Of a DNA stretch of 64,000 bases, positions 17,045 through 24,861 are shown one piece after another. How positions within the stretch are numbered: position 1 is the first letter of the stretch; every line of letters starts with the position of its first letter. The stretch covers positions 1 through 64,000 of the forward strand of contig JAHEKQ010000008.1 in assembly GCA_024638265.1 (NCBI GenBank), given 5' to 3'. The DNA is from Flammeovirgaceae bacterium. GTDB taxonomy: Bacteria > Bacteroidota > Bacteroidia > Cytophagales > Cyclobacteriaceae. A program made the position numbers and the translations under genes. Below the pieces are notes generated by a model. The model was not told where the DNA came from, did no database searches, and worked only from the letters and a program-made list of their open reading frames with translations.

Positions 17045-18367
17045 ATGAGCAAGCATTTCAAACCCGGTATTCAAATACGTACTCTATTGCTTATATCCAG
17101 CCTGTTTATCATGCGGTGTGCGGGAAGTTACTATCCAACAACCTCACAGGAGTCACAAAAAACATTGGAATTCTCCGACAGGGTATACGAAGAGACCATA
17201 AGGACAGTACAACTGTTTCCCACCGGCAACATCCCTTTCTCAAAATACCGTACTCCTGTAGCTCCCTTACAGGGAGGGCCGCAATTGAGACTTGAATTTG
17301 ACGACTTGAAAGAAGATAATGAGTACTATCTCCTCAGAATAAAAAACCTGACTTCCGAATGGGAAGAGTCATATGTAAACAGCATTGAATACCTTCAGGA
17401 ATACAATGAATTCAGGATCAATGACTATGAATTGAGCCTGGATACCAAAGTAAAATACGTTCATTATGGTGTTGATATTCCCCCGGTAAAGATACCCGGC
17501 AATTATCTCGCGATTGTTTACCGGGAAGGTAACGAGGAAGACATCATACTCTCGCGAAGGTTCATTGTCTTTAGCGAAGATGTACTGGTAACAGGTCCCG
17601 ACGAACTTTCCGGGTTTACAAGTTTTGGAGGACACAGAATTGATTTCAATGTATTCTACAAGGACCTGAATGTGGAGGATCCTTACAACCAGTTAAGGGC
17701 TACCATCCGCCAAAACGGACGGTGGGATAATTCAAAACAACTTTTACCTCCCACATTTGTAAAGGAAGACCAATCTAAACTGGAATTCAGGTATTTTGAT
17801 AACAGCAATTCTTTTCCCCCCGGCAATGAATTTCGGTATTTTGATATCAGGTCAATTATATCACCCGGGCAGTTTGTTCAAGGTATTAACCGTCAGGCAT
17901 CACCAGTTTCGGTAAACATTCAAAGAGACAAACCAAGAACAGGCCTGGCCTATACCTTCTACCGGGACATTAATGGCGGATTTCAATCTGTCAATTTTGA
18001 CGCTCAAAACTCCACCTATTATTCCGACTATCTGGAAGTGAATTTTGAGCTTGAACTTGATCCTTACGATTCGACCCGGGAATTGTACGTTTTCGGTGCG
18101 CTTTCCGATTGGAAATTATCCCCTGAAGCAAAAATGTATTTTGACGGTGAGAGCAGGACGTATCGGACACGAATGTTACTTAAACAAGGCTGGTATGATT
18201 ACATGTATTATCAGGCTTCACCCGGTAAAGACAAAAACATCATCGAAGGAGACTATATAGACACTGAGAACTTTTACGAGGTGTTTGTATACTTTAAACC
18301 CATCGGAAGAAGAGAGGAGTTTTGTGTGGGGTATTATCAGTTCGGTGTAAACGAGAGGATCAGGTAG
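17045..18367 (+). CDS. DUF5103 domain-containing secreted lipoprotein
   Basis: The 440-residue protein matches the Bacteroidota DUF5103 family. The signal LLISSLFIMRC has a Cys at 25 as candidate lipidation site. The body includes GPQLRLEFDDLKEDNEYY, YDWxxSxY-type repeats such as WEESYVNSIEYLQEYNEF, FTSFGGHRIDFNV, and a C-terminal carbohydrate-binding-like YVFGALSDWKLSPEAKMYF domain (around 350-400) followed by YDYMYYQ. Function is unknown; an extracellular immunoglobulin-like and glycan-binding role is plausible. It is divergent from the sigma gene and overlaps the convergent Cas6-like gene by 8 bp. Confidence 0.82.
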   Translation: MSKHFKPGIQIRTLLLISSLFIMRCAGSYYPTTSQESQKTLEFSDRVYEETIRTVQLFPTGNIPFSKYRTPVAPLQGGPQLRLEFDDLKEDNEYYLLRIKNLTSEWEESYVNSIEYLQEYNEFRINDYELSLDTKVKYVHYGVDIPPVKIPGNYLAIVYREGNEEDIILSRRFIVFSEDVLVTGPDELSGFTSFGGHRIDFNVFYKDLNVEDPYNQLRATIRQNGRWDNSKQLLPPTFVKEDQSKLEFRYFDNSNSFPPGNEFRYFDIRSIISPGQFVQGINRQASPVSVNIQRDKPRTGLAYTFYRDINGGFQSVNFDAQNSTYYSDYLEVNFELELDPYDSTRELYVFGALSDWKLSPEAKMYFDGESRTYRTRMLLKQGWYDYMYYQASPGKDKNIIEGDYIDTENFYEVFVYFKPIGRREEFCVGYYQFGVNERIR

Positions 18368-19163
18368 CAATAGACTTACTGAGAGTCTTAGTCTTTACGG
18401 TTTTCTCAGCTTCAGCAAGGTCCAGCATTCCAAATCCTTTATGGGAGAAATACCCTATACCGTTTGTATAAACATACTCAAGCACCGGGCTGGCTGCATA
18501 TAAGGTAAAGGGGAAAGTATAGCCACGCACTTCATATTTCACATCATCGTCATACACTGAGTATATCCTGGCGTATTTTTTATGCTGACTGTCGAGACGT
18601 TCGATATAATGCTTGTCGGGTACTATCTGGAATTTATAGAAACTCTCAACTTCCTTTTCCGTGTAATCCTTTTCACTGGTCATCCTGGAGAGTGTTGACT
18701 CAAAAATCATGTCTGAAAACATGTCCGTTTCCGGGTGGACAAATTTCTTACTGGATTTGTCGCCGAAGACCGGTTTTGAAAGGACCACTGGGGATATGCA
18801 AACAAATTTAGTGGGATTTTCCAGCGGAGTCTGTTCCTCTTTTTCAACAGAATCAGGGATTAGCTGTACAGAGCCAATTTCGATCTTTCCCGATTCGAAG
18901 ATCATATTAGTTACGTAATTGACAAATTTCTCGTTTGAACTACTGAAGACGAGGGTCACCTTGGATGAGAAAAAATGCAGCCCTTTTCGGCTTACCCGTG
19001 TTTGTCCTTTAAGTCCCGAGAAGTTGAAGCTCTTAAATCGAAAATAATCCTCGACACCACCTTTCAGGATTAGTCCCTTAATTAATTGGGCCAACAAATG
19101 TTGATGGTGAAAGGGCACTACACCCCCACGGTTTACTAGTCGAAAAATAATTCTAACTCTCAA
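18360..19163 (-). CDS. cas6: Cas6-like CRISPR endoribonuclease, no array or other cas gene nearby
   Basis: The 267-residue protein has the Cas6 layout of two RAMP (ferredoxin-like) domains: N-terminal MRVRIIFRLV strand, a His-rich helix PFHHQHLLAQLIKGLI in the place of the catalytic region, FNFSGLKGQTRV and FFSSKVTLVFSS strands, an ISPVVL segment around 120-130, and a C-terminal glycine-rich loop GIGYFSHKGFGML at 235-247. Cas6 cuts CRISPR precursor RNA within repeats. The start is TTG; no in-frame ATG lies upstream before a stop. No CRISPR repeats and no other cas gene were seen in 64 kb, so it may serve a distant locus or be a repurposed stand-alone RNase. Confidence 0.85.
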   Translation of the reverse strand: MRVRIIFRLVNRGGVVPFHHQHLLAQLIKGLILKGGVEDYFRFKSFNFSGLKGQTRVSRKGLHFFSSKVTLVFSSSNEKFVNYVTNMIFESGKIEIGSVQLIPDSVEKEEQTPLENPTKFVCISPVVLSKPVFGDKSSKKFVHPETDMFSDMIFESTLSRMTSEKDYTEKEVESFYKFQIVPDKHYIERLDSQHKKYARIYSVYDDDVKYEVRGYTFPFTLYAASPVLEYVYTNGIGYFSHKGFGMLDLAEAEKTVKTKTLSKSIAT

Positions 19164-19319
19164 AGCTGAAAAAATATATTACTCTGAAAGGTCAGCTTTA
19201 ATGGACAAAAAACTAAACAGACACTTATCAGTCTTTAAAAAAAATGAAATTTTATCAAATTTTAAAGCAAAAAGAGCTTAAAAGGCTCGATATCAGGTAA
19301 TGTTTTCCTTAAAATTCAA

Positions 19320-20405
19320 CTAAACGTTGAATCTGAAGTGCATTACATCTCCATCTTTCACGATGTATTCTTTCCCTTCAATCGAAAGTTTTCCCTTTTC
19401 ACGGCAGGCATGTTCTGATCCATACTGCAGGTAATCGTCATATTTTATTACCTCAGCCTTAATAAAGCCTCTTTCGAAGTCAGTGTGAATGACACTTGCA
19501 GCCTTCGGGGCCTTCCAACCATTGTGGATCGTCCAAGCGCGTACTTCCTTTTCTCCTGCAGTAAAGTATGTAATCAGGTTCAGTAAGGAATATGAGGATT
19601 TTATAAGTAAATCCAGGCCCGAATACTTAAGCCCATACTCATCGAGGAACAATTCACGTTCCCCCGGGTCATCTAATTCAGCGATCTGTGATTCAATGGC
19701 GGCAGAGATCATGATGAGTTCAGCGTCCTCACCCTCAATTGATTTCTTGAGAAATTCAACGTGTTCATTTCCGGTAGTGATACTCCCCTCCTCAACATTA
19801 GCTACATATATGACAGGTTTTGAGGTGAGTAGGAACAGGTCAGCCGGCCAGTAGTCAAGCTTAAGTGACCTCGCATTCATACCACTTTCCAGGTGCTCCT
19901 TAATCTTGACCAGTGCTTCGTAGTCCTGCTTTGCCACTTTATCTCCCGATTTTGCTACCTTTTCGACCCGTACTATTCGCTTTTCGATCGTATCAAGGTC
20001 TTTGAGCTGTAGCTCCGTATCAATAATCTCCTTGTCAGAAACCGGGTCGACTTTTCCATCGACATGTACAATATTATCATCGACGAAGCATCGGATGACA
20101 TGGATGATGGCATCTACTTCCCTTATATGGGAGAGAAATTGATTTCCCAATCCCTCGCCTTTACTGGCACCCTTCACAAGTCCTGCAATATCTACAAACT
20201 CAATGGTGGTCGGGATCACTTTCTCCGGTTTTACAATTTCCGCTAGTTTGTTAAGTCTCTCGTCGGGTACAGTGATGACCCCCACGTTGGGTTCTATGGT
20301 ACAGAAAGGAAAATTAGCGGCTTCTGCCTTATTGCTGGAAAGCGCATTAAAAAGAGTAGACTTTCCCACATTGGGCAAGCCTACAATTCCACATCTCAAG
20401 CCCAT
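19320..20405 (-). CDS. ychF: Ribosome-binding GTPase/ATPase YchF
   Basis: The 361-residue Obg-family protein has G1 GLPNVGKS at 8-15, G3 DIAGLVKGASKGEG around 72, and an altered G4 (VANVEE) in place of NKxD, which explains its preference for ATP over GTP. A C-terminal TGS domain (WTIHNGWKAPKAASVIHTDFERG) follows. YchF/OLA1 binds ribosomes and affects stress responses; it is nearly universal. Its ATG overlaps the AI-2E gene stop by one base (TAATG on the minus strand), so the two are translationally linked. Confidence 0.96.
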   Translation of the reverse strand: MGLRCGIVGLPNVGKSTLFNALSSNKAEAANFPFCTIEPNVGVITVPDERLNKLAEIVKPEKVIPTTIEFVDIAGLVKGASKGEGLGNQFLSHIREVDAIIHVIRCFVDDNIVHVDGKVDPVSDKEIIDTELQLKDLDTIEKRIVRVEKVAKSGDKVAKQDYEALVKIKEHLESGMNARSLKLDYWPADLFLLTSKPVIYVANVEEGSITTGNEHVEFLKKSIEGEDAELIMISAAIESQIAELDDPGERELFLDEYGLKYSGLDLLIKSSYSLLNLITYFTAGEKEVRAWTIHNGWKAPKAASVIHTDFERGFIKAEVIKYDDYLQYGSEHACREKGKLSIEGKEYIVKDGDVMHFRFNV

Positions 20406-21508
20406 TACCTGAATTTAAACGTCTGTAATTTGAATATTTTATAACGCTTGTAGCCGCTCACAAATTCGATAAATGTCACCCTTAATACCGTGTACACGGG
20501 GATAGCAAGTATCATTCCGAGTATGCCTGCCAGCGTTGCGCCCGCAAATATAATGATAAATATTTCGAGCGGATGAGCTTTGACGCTTTTCGAAAAAATC
20601 AGGGGTTGCCAGACTACATTATCAGTGATTTGTACCACAACAAATACAGAGGCAATTTTTACAATATGAAAGAGATAATCCTGTCCGGACACCAGGTCCG
20701 GGTTGATCGTAACCCCAACTAATATCCCGAATGTGGCGCCCAGGATTGGGCCGAGGTATGGGATGATATTAGCTATGGCAGCAAACATCGCAATGGTCAG
20801 TGCATATTTAATACCAACCAGTGAGAGTCCAATAGAAGCCAGGGTGAAGATTGCTGTCATCTGCATGAGCAAACCAAACAGGTACCGCGTGAGCAATCTT
20901 TCTATCTTGTTTACTGCCGCAATGGTTACTTCAAAGTACTTATTGCTTATAAGGGAAATAAACCACTTTCTGATAGGTCCCATCTCATACAGCAGAAAAA
21001 AAGTAATAAAAAATATCGCGAGGAAACCGATAAATACAGTACCTGTGAGTGACAAGAAGTCATTGATCAGGTTACCAACATCTATTTGAGTAATAATCGT
21101 CTGAAACTGGTTATTTATCTCTTGCACGAGGAAGCCATTCCCTTCTGTGGTAAGCTGGTACTCGATAAAGAAGTCTTCTACGCTCTTCAATGGAACACCG
21201 ATCCTCTCAGAAAATGTGGCATAATCCAGGTTGGATATCACACCAATCTGATCAGATATAAGTGGAACAAATAGCAAAACAAAAAGGAACACAAAGGCTG
21301 CAAGTATCAGGAAGGAGGCCAATACTGCCAGCACCCTCGGTATTTTAACCCTGTACACCTGCAATTTCGATATTGCCCTGACTATAGGCTTCAGAATGGC
21401 GGCCAGTACAATCGATACAATAAAGTAGATGTAAATATCGGTGAAGATATAGCCAAGCACAAGGAATAGAATTGCACCGATTATTAGCTGGAACAGCCCT
21501 TTACTCAT
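20405..21508 (-). CDS. AI-2E (autoinducer-2 exporter) family transporter
   Basis: The 367-residue membrane protein has about eight transmembrane helices: N-terminal pair (LFQLIIGAILFLVLGYIF; IYFIVSIVLAAILKPI), VLAVLASFLILAAFVFLF at about 65, a soluble stretch to residue 150, and a C-terminal core with ANIIPYLGPILGA and PLIFSKSVKAHPLEIFI, the typical AI-2E/UPF0118 motifs. The family includes TqsA and proposed Na+/H+ antiporters; the substrate here is unknown. It is the first gene of the ychF pair. Confidence 0.93.
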   Translation of the reverse strand: MSKGLFQLIIGAILFLVLGYIFTDIYIYFIVSIVLAAILKPIVRAISKLQVYRVKIPRVLAVLASFLILAAFVFLFVLLFVPLISDQIGVISNLDYATFSERIGVPLKSVEDFFIEYQLTTEGNGFLVQEINNQFQTIITQIDVGNLINDFLSLTGTVFIGFLAIFFITFFLLYEMGPIRKWFISLISNKYFEVTIAAVNKIERLLTRYLFGLLMQMTAIFTLASIGLSLVGIKYALTIAMFAAIANIIPYLGPILGATFGILVGVTINPDLVSGQDYLFHIVKIASVFVVVQITDNVVWQPLIFSKSVKAHPLEIFIIIFAGATLAGILGMILAIPVYTVLRVTFIEFVSGYKRYKIFKLQTFKFR

Positions 21509-21532
21509 CGTATTATTGCTTTTTCATAAAGA

Positions 21533-21566
21533 TAAAAAAACCCCTGAATCTGAATTCAAGGGTTTC
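21533..21566 (-). terminator. Intrinsic terminator after the DUF3276 gene
   Basis: Arms AACCCCTGAAT (21539-21549) and ATTCAAGGGTT (21554-21564) pair with one mismatch and a 4-base loop. On the minus strand the stem is followed by a run of seven T, as expected for rho-independent termination of the DUF3276 transcript before the AI-2E gene. Confidence 0.85.
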
Positions 21567-21587
21567 ATTTTTAAAATCACTGAAGGA

Positions 21588-21917
21588 TCAGTCCCATTTG
21601 AGATCTGAGTCGATCGAATTCTGCTCCTCCTTTGGTTTTTTGTATTGCTCGAAATCAACATCCGGAAGTAGCTCATCTTTAACATGGCTCACTGTCGAAT
21701 GCAATGCGTTGATAAATTTGTCAAAATCCTCTTTATAGAGGAAAATCTTGTGTTTTTCATAGACAAACCCGTCGTCCTTGTACCTGCGCTTTGATTCTGT
21801 GATCGTGAGATAATAATCGTTTGACCGAGTAGCTTTTACATCAAAAAAATAGGTTCTCTTGCCCGCTTTGACCCTTTCTGAGAAAATCTCATCACGGTCT
21901 TTGTTGTTCTCTTCCAC
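21588..21917 (-). CDS. DUF3276 family protein (PUR-alpha-like nucleic-acid-binding)
   Basis: A 109-residue protein of the Bacteroidota PUR-alpha-like family: IFSERVKAGKRTYFFDVKATRSNDYYLTITESKR forms the PUR strand set, then FVYEKHKIFLYKEDFDKF and a C-terminal acidic tail DLKWD. Crystal structures of family members show a Whirly/PUR fold that binds RNA or single-stranded DNA. Length is normal. It is a single-gene unit with its own terminator downstream. Confidence 0.92.
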   Translation of the reverse strand: MEENNKDRDEIFSERVKAGKRTYFFDVKATRSNDYYLTITESKRRYKDDGFVYEKHKIFLYKEDFDKFINALHSTVSHVKDELLPDVDFEQYKKPKEEQNSIDSDLKWD

Positions 21918-22093
21918 TATCCTGAATTTTAATTTAAGTTGAACGTCAATGGAAATTTATCCCAAAGAATTTTAAATATAAAGGATTCTTTCAATTATAA
22001 GCAAATTTGAAATTCAACTTGAATAGCGCCTAAATATCGATTTTTACTCATTTCCTAAGGATTCGGCGCTGATTATGATGTAAATTTACTTGG

Positions 22094-22999
22094 ATGAAAA
22101 TCGATATTAATACGGTAAGGGAATACGGCAACCTTGAGTTTCTCGCAAGACAATTAGTGGATGGGTTTATTACAGGCCTCCATAAATCCCCTTATCACGG
22201 TTTTTCTGTAGAATTTGCAGAGCATAGACTGTATAATACAGGAGAAAGCACAAGGCACATTGATTGGAAGGTCTTCGCCAAGACCGACCGACTGTATACT
22301 AAAAGGTACGAGGAAGAGACCAATCTTCGATGCCAGCTGGTAATCGATAATTCACCCTCAATGCATTATCCCTCAGACACCAAAGGAAAACTCACCTTCA
22401 GCATAATGGCTTCTGCAGCAATCGCCTTTTTGCTTCAAAAGCAAAGGGATGCAGTTGGACTATGTACGTTCGCGGAATCCATTGAAGAAAATACTCCGAT
22501 ACGGTCTACAAGAACACACTTGAATAAGTTACTCACTACTCTTGAACAATTGCTGGATCATCCGGTCCCTAAAAGGGGTACAAGAGTAAGTTCGGTACTA
22601 CATGAAATTGCAGAGAAGAATTCAAGGAGATCCCTGGTAGTAATATTCAGTGATATGTTTGATACCGATGAAAGTCCTGATGACTTATTTATGGCCTTGC
22701 AACATCTCAAGCACAACCAGCATGAAGTACTGCTGTTCCACGTCACTGATGTGGCTACTGAGCGTGATTTTGACTTTGAAGAAAGGCCCTATGAATTCAT
22801 TGACCTGGAAAGCGGGGAAAAACTAAAGCTCAAGCCATCGGAAGTGAAATCCCGCTTTATCAGCAACATGAATGAATATTACCACCAATTGAAACTTAGA
22901 TGTGCGCAGTTCAAGATCGACCTCATCGAAGCAGATATTAGGGCAGATTTCGATGAAATTCTAAGAGCTTATATGATAAAAAGGGCAAAAATGCGCTAA
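22094..22999 (+). CDS. DUF58 domain-containing protein (MoxR-associated type)
   Basis: The 301-residue soluble protein has the DUF58 core near residues 30-90: GFSVEFAEHRLYNTGESTRHIDWKVFAKTDRLYTKRYEEE, with the RxYxxGDxxRxIDWK-type motif. A von Willebrand A-like part follows: LVIDNSPSMHY at 80-90 (a MIDAS DxSxS-type site in NSPSMHY) and VVIFSDMFDTDE around 180. DUF58 proteins usually work with MoxR AAA+ ATPases, which are absent here. Stop codon interlocks with the bestrophin gene by 4 bp (CTAA). Confidence 0.9.
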   Translation: MKIDINTVREYGNLEFLARQLVDGFITGLHKSPYHGFSVEFAEHRLYNTGESTRHIDWKVFAKTDRLYTKRYEEETNLRCQLVIDNSPSMHYPSDTKGKLTFSIMASAAIAFLLQKQRDAVGLCTFAESIEENTPIRSTRTHLNKLLTTLEQLLDHPVPKRGTRVSSVLHEIAEKNSRRSLVVIFSDMFDTDESPDDLFMALQHLKHNQHEVLLFHVTDVATERDFDFEERPYEFIDLESGEKLKLKPSEVKSRFISNMNEYYHQLKLRCAQFKIDLIEADIRADFDEILRAYMIKRAKMR

Positions 23000-23775
23000 T
23001 CCTTCAATTGGGCACTGAATTGCTCAACATCAAATTTAACGTCATCCTCTCCTATCTGATCAAACGGGTTTTCGAGATGTTCCTGTATGTTGTCAAGACT
23101 GACAAGGATAAAACTGAACATCACTGGCATCATATATTCCAGACCCGGGGTAAAAACCTCTGCCATGTATTCAAAATAAGGGCCATATAGAATTGGAAAA
23201 CTAAAGATGAAGACTTTGGAATAGGCCCTCAGGGTGAGAGGTGTCCTGTACTCTCTTATCGCCTTGATATTCTCTGCATCGATCGTCAGTTTTGATATAT
23301 ACTGGTTCACCCGGCTTACTTCTCCAAGGTACATTCCTCTCTGTCTGAATTTCTGAACCTTTTTTGAGAGCTTGGAAATAGATTCATAGAGGTCATTCTC
23401 CGCTTCTGCATCACCTTCTGAAGCTGTACAGTAGTTTCTAAGATGGGCATATATGTCATGAAGATTATTCCTGATCTTGTTCATTAATTTTTCGTCTGCA
23501 GGCTCCAACCAATCCCTCGAAGCGAGAAAAATTGAATTTATATGGGCTTTGAAGTCACTGAGCAAAACCAATACCCGTTCCCGTCGCTTGTAGGCTGAGT
23601 CAATGCTGAATACTACAGGAAATACAATGGCTATACCCACGAGGGTTAAAGGTAATTCCGCTTTTATCTGGTAATACCCACATAACCAGGTGGAAGCTAC
23701 AGCAAGGGTGGTGACTATAAACGTTTTATAATTTATTATGAGGGCAATGCTCTTCAGTCTAGACCAAATCATCAT
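22996..23775 (-). CDS. Bestrophin-family chloride channel-like membrane protein
   Basis: A 259-residue bacterial bestrophin homologue. Helices lie near 16-34 (YKTFIVTTLAVASTWLCGYY), 38-56 (LPLTLVGIAIVFPVVFSI), and two C-terminal hydrophobic stretches at about 185-205 and 212-235. The C-terminus HLENPFDQIGEDDVKF resembles the acidic NPFGEDDDD clasp that binds calcium in animal bestrophins. Pentameric bestrophins conduct anions. Bacterial homologues also include cation-selective channels, so the ion is uncertain. The divergent promoter region with the acyl-CoA reductase gene is 114 bp. Confidence 0.8.
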   Translation of the reverse strand: MMIWSRLKSIALIINYKTFIVTTLAVASTWLCGYYQIKAELPLTLVGIAIVFPVVFSIDSAYKRRERVLVLLSDFKAHINSIFLASRDWLEPADEKLMNKIRNNLHDIYAHLRNYCTASEGDAEAENDLYESISKLSKKVQKFRQRGMYLGEVSRVNQYISKLTIDAENIKAIREYRTPLTLRAYSKVFIFSFPILYGPYFEYMAEVFTPGLEYMMPVMFSFILVSLDNIQEHLENPFDQIGEDDVKFDVEQFSAQLKD

Positions 23776-23889
23776 TTTAAGGAATCGATTAAAAAATTAT
23801 GTCTTAAACCAATTTACAAATTTTCAAGTTGTATGGTCGATGACGGTCTTCAAGTTTCTTTTTTTAATTTCGCAGGAAATTAAATCAAT

Positions 23890-24861
23890 ATGGAAAGAGT
23901 AGACCGGGTAAAGTATTTTATAGAAATTCTAAAAAACCTGTCAGCAGAGGAATTTGAGGAACTCAGTTTGAAAGCGGCCAATGAAAACCCTTGGTTCACC
24001 CGGAAATCTGTAAGGCAAAGCATCGATGGAATTATATACATGTTGGATGGAAATAAAATCGATAAATGGCTTTCAGAATATCACCCTTCGAACAGTAAAA
24101 AAAATGTGGGGCTTGTCATGGCCGGAAATATTCCCATGGTGGGTTTCCATGATTTACTTTCTGTATTCATCAGTGGTCACAATGCCCGTATAAAACTCAG
24201 CCATCAGGACTCTGTCCTAATGAAATGGGTGGTCGGGATTTTAAATGAGGATGAAAATGAGAGTATTCAAATCCTGGATAAGTTGAATGATTTCGAGGCA
24301 GTAATAGCTACCGGAAGCTCCAATACGTCAAGATATTTTGACTATTATTTTGGTAAATATCCCCACATCATACGGAAGAACCGCACTTCTCTCGCCGTGT
24401 TGACCGGAGGTGAATCGGATGAAGATCTTCATAATCTGGGGGAGGACGTCTTTTCATATTATGGACTTGGATGTAGAAATGTCTCCGCGCTTCGGGTTCC
24501 GGAGGGATATAGTATCGAAAGACTCGCTACAGCATGGGGAGACTTCTCGGAGGTTATTCAACATCATAAATTTGCCAACAATTACGATTACAATAAGTCA
24601 ATCTTTTTGGTAAACCGTGAAGATCACCTGGATTTTGGCTACGCATTAATAAAACCCTCTGCAGAACTCTTCTCACCCATATCAGTGATCCATTATGATT
24701 ACTATTCCAATGAATCTGAAATTGAGGATCTCAAGCGATCAGATGAGGAAAAGATTCAATGTGTAGTGGGGAAAGATGTTAACTATGGTAAGGCACAAAA
24801 GCCTGAATTGTGGGATTATGCCGACGGTGTGGATACGATGAAGTTTTTACAAGACCTCTAA
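23890..24861 (+). CDS. Acyl-CoA reductase (LuxC-like)
   Basis: The 323-residue protein belongs to the LuxC/acyl-CoA reductase branch of the aldehyde dehydrogenase superfamily, shorter than marine LuxC. Visible features are the N-terminal ALDH-like helix region, GLVMAGNIPMVGFHDLL around 75-95 (the NAD(P) loop), EAVIATGSSNTSRYFDYYFGKYP around 135-157 and GGESDEDLHNLGEDVFSYYGLGCRNVSAL around 175-205, containing the Cys expected to form the acyl-thioester. It reduces acyl-CoA to aldehyde; the product's use is unknown, since no luxE, luxD or wax gene is nearby. Confidence 0.88.
   Translation: MERVDRVKYFIEILKNLSAEEFEELSLKAANENPWFTRKSVRQSIDGIIYMLDGNKIDKWLSEYHPSNSKKNVGLVMAGNIPMVGFHDLLSVFISGHNARIKLSHQDSVLMKWVVGILNEDENESIQILDKLNDFEAVIATGSSNTSRYFDYYFGKYPHIIRKNRTSLAVLTGGESDEDLHNLGEDVFSYYGLGCRNVSALRVPEGYSIERLATAWGDFSEVIQHHKFANNYDYNKSIFLVNREDHLDFGYALIKPSAELFSPISVIHYDYYSNESEIEDLKRSDEEKIQCVVGKDVNYGKAQKPELWDYADGVDTMKFLQDL

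Noticed and set aside
21944-22020. Inverted repeat AAGTTGAA / TTCAACTT upstream of the DUF3276 and DUF58 genes
   Set aside because: Eight-base arms about 60 bp apart in AT-rich sequence are likely by chance; no terminator or operator shape.
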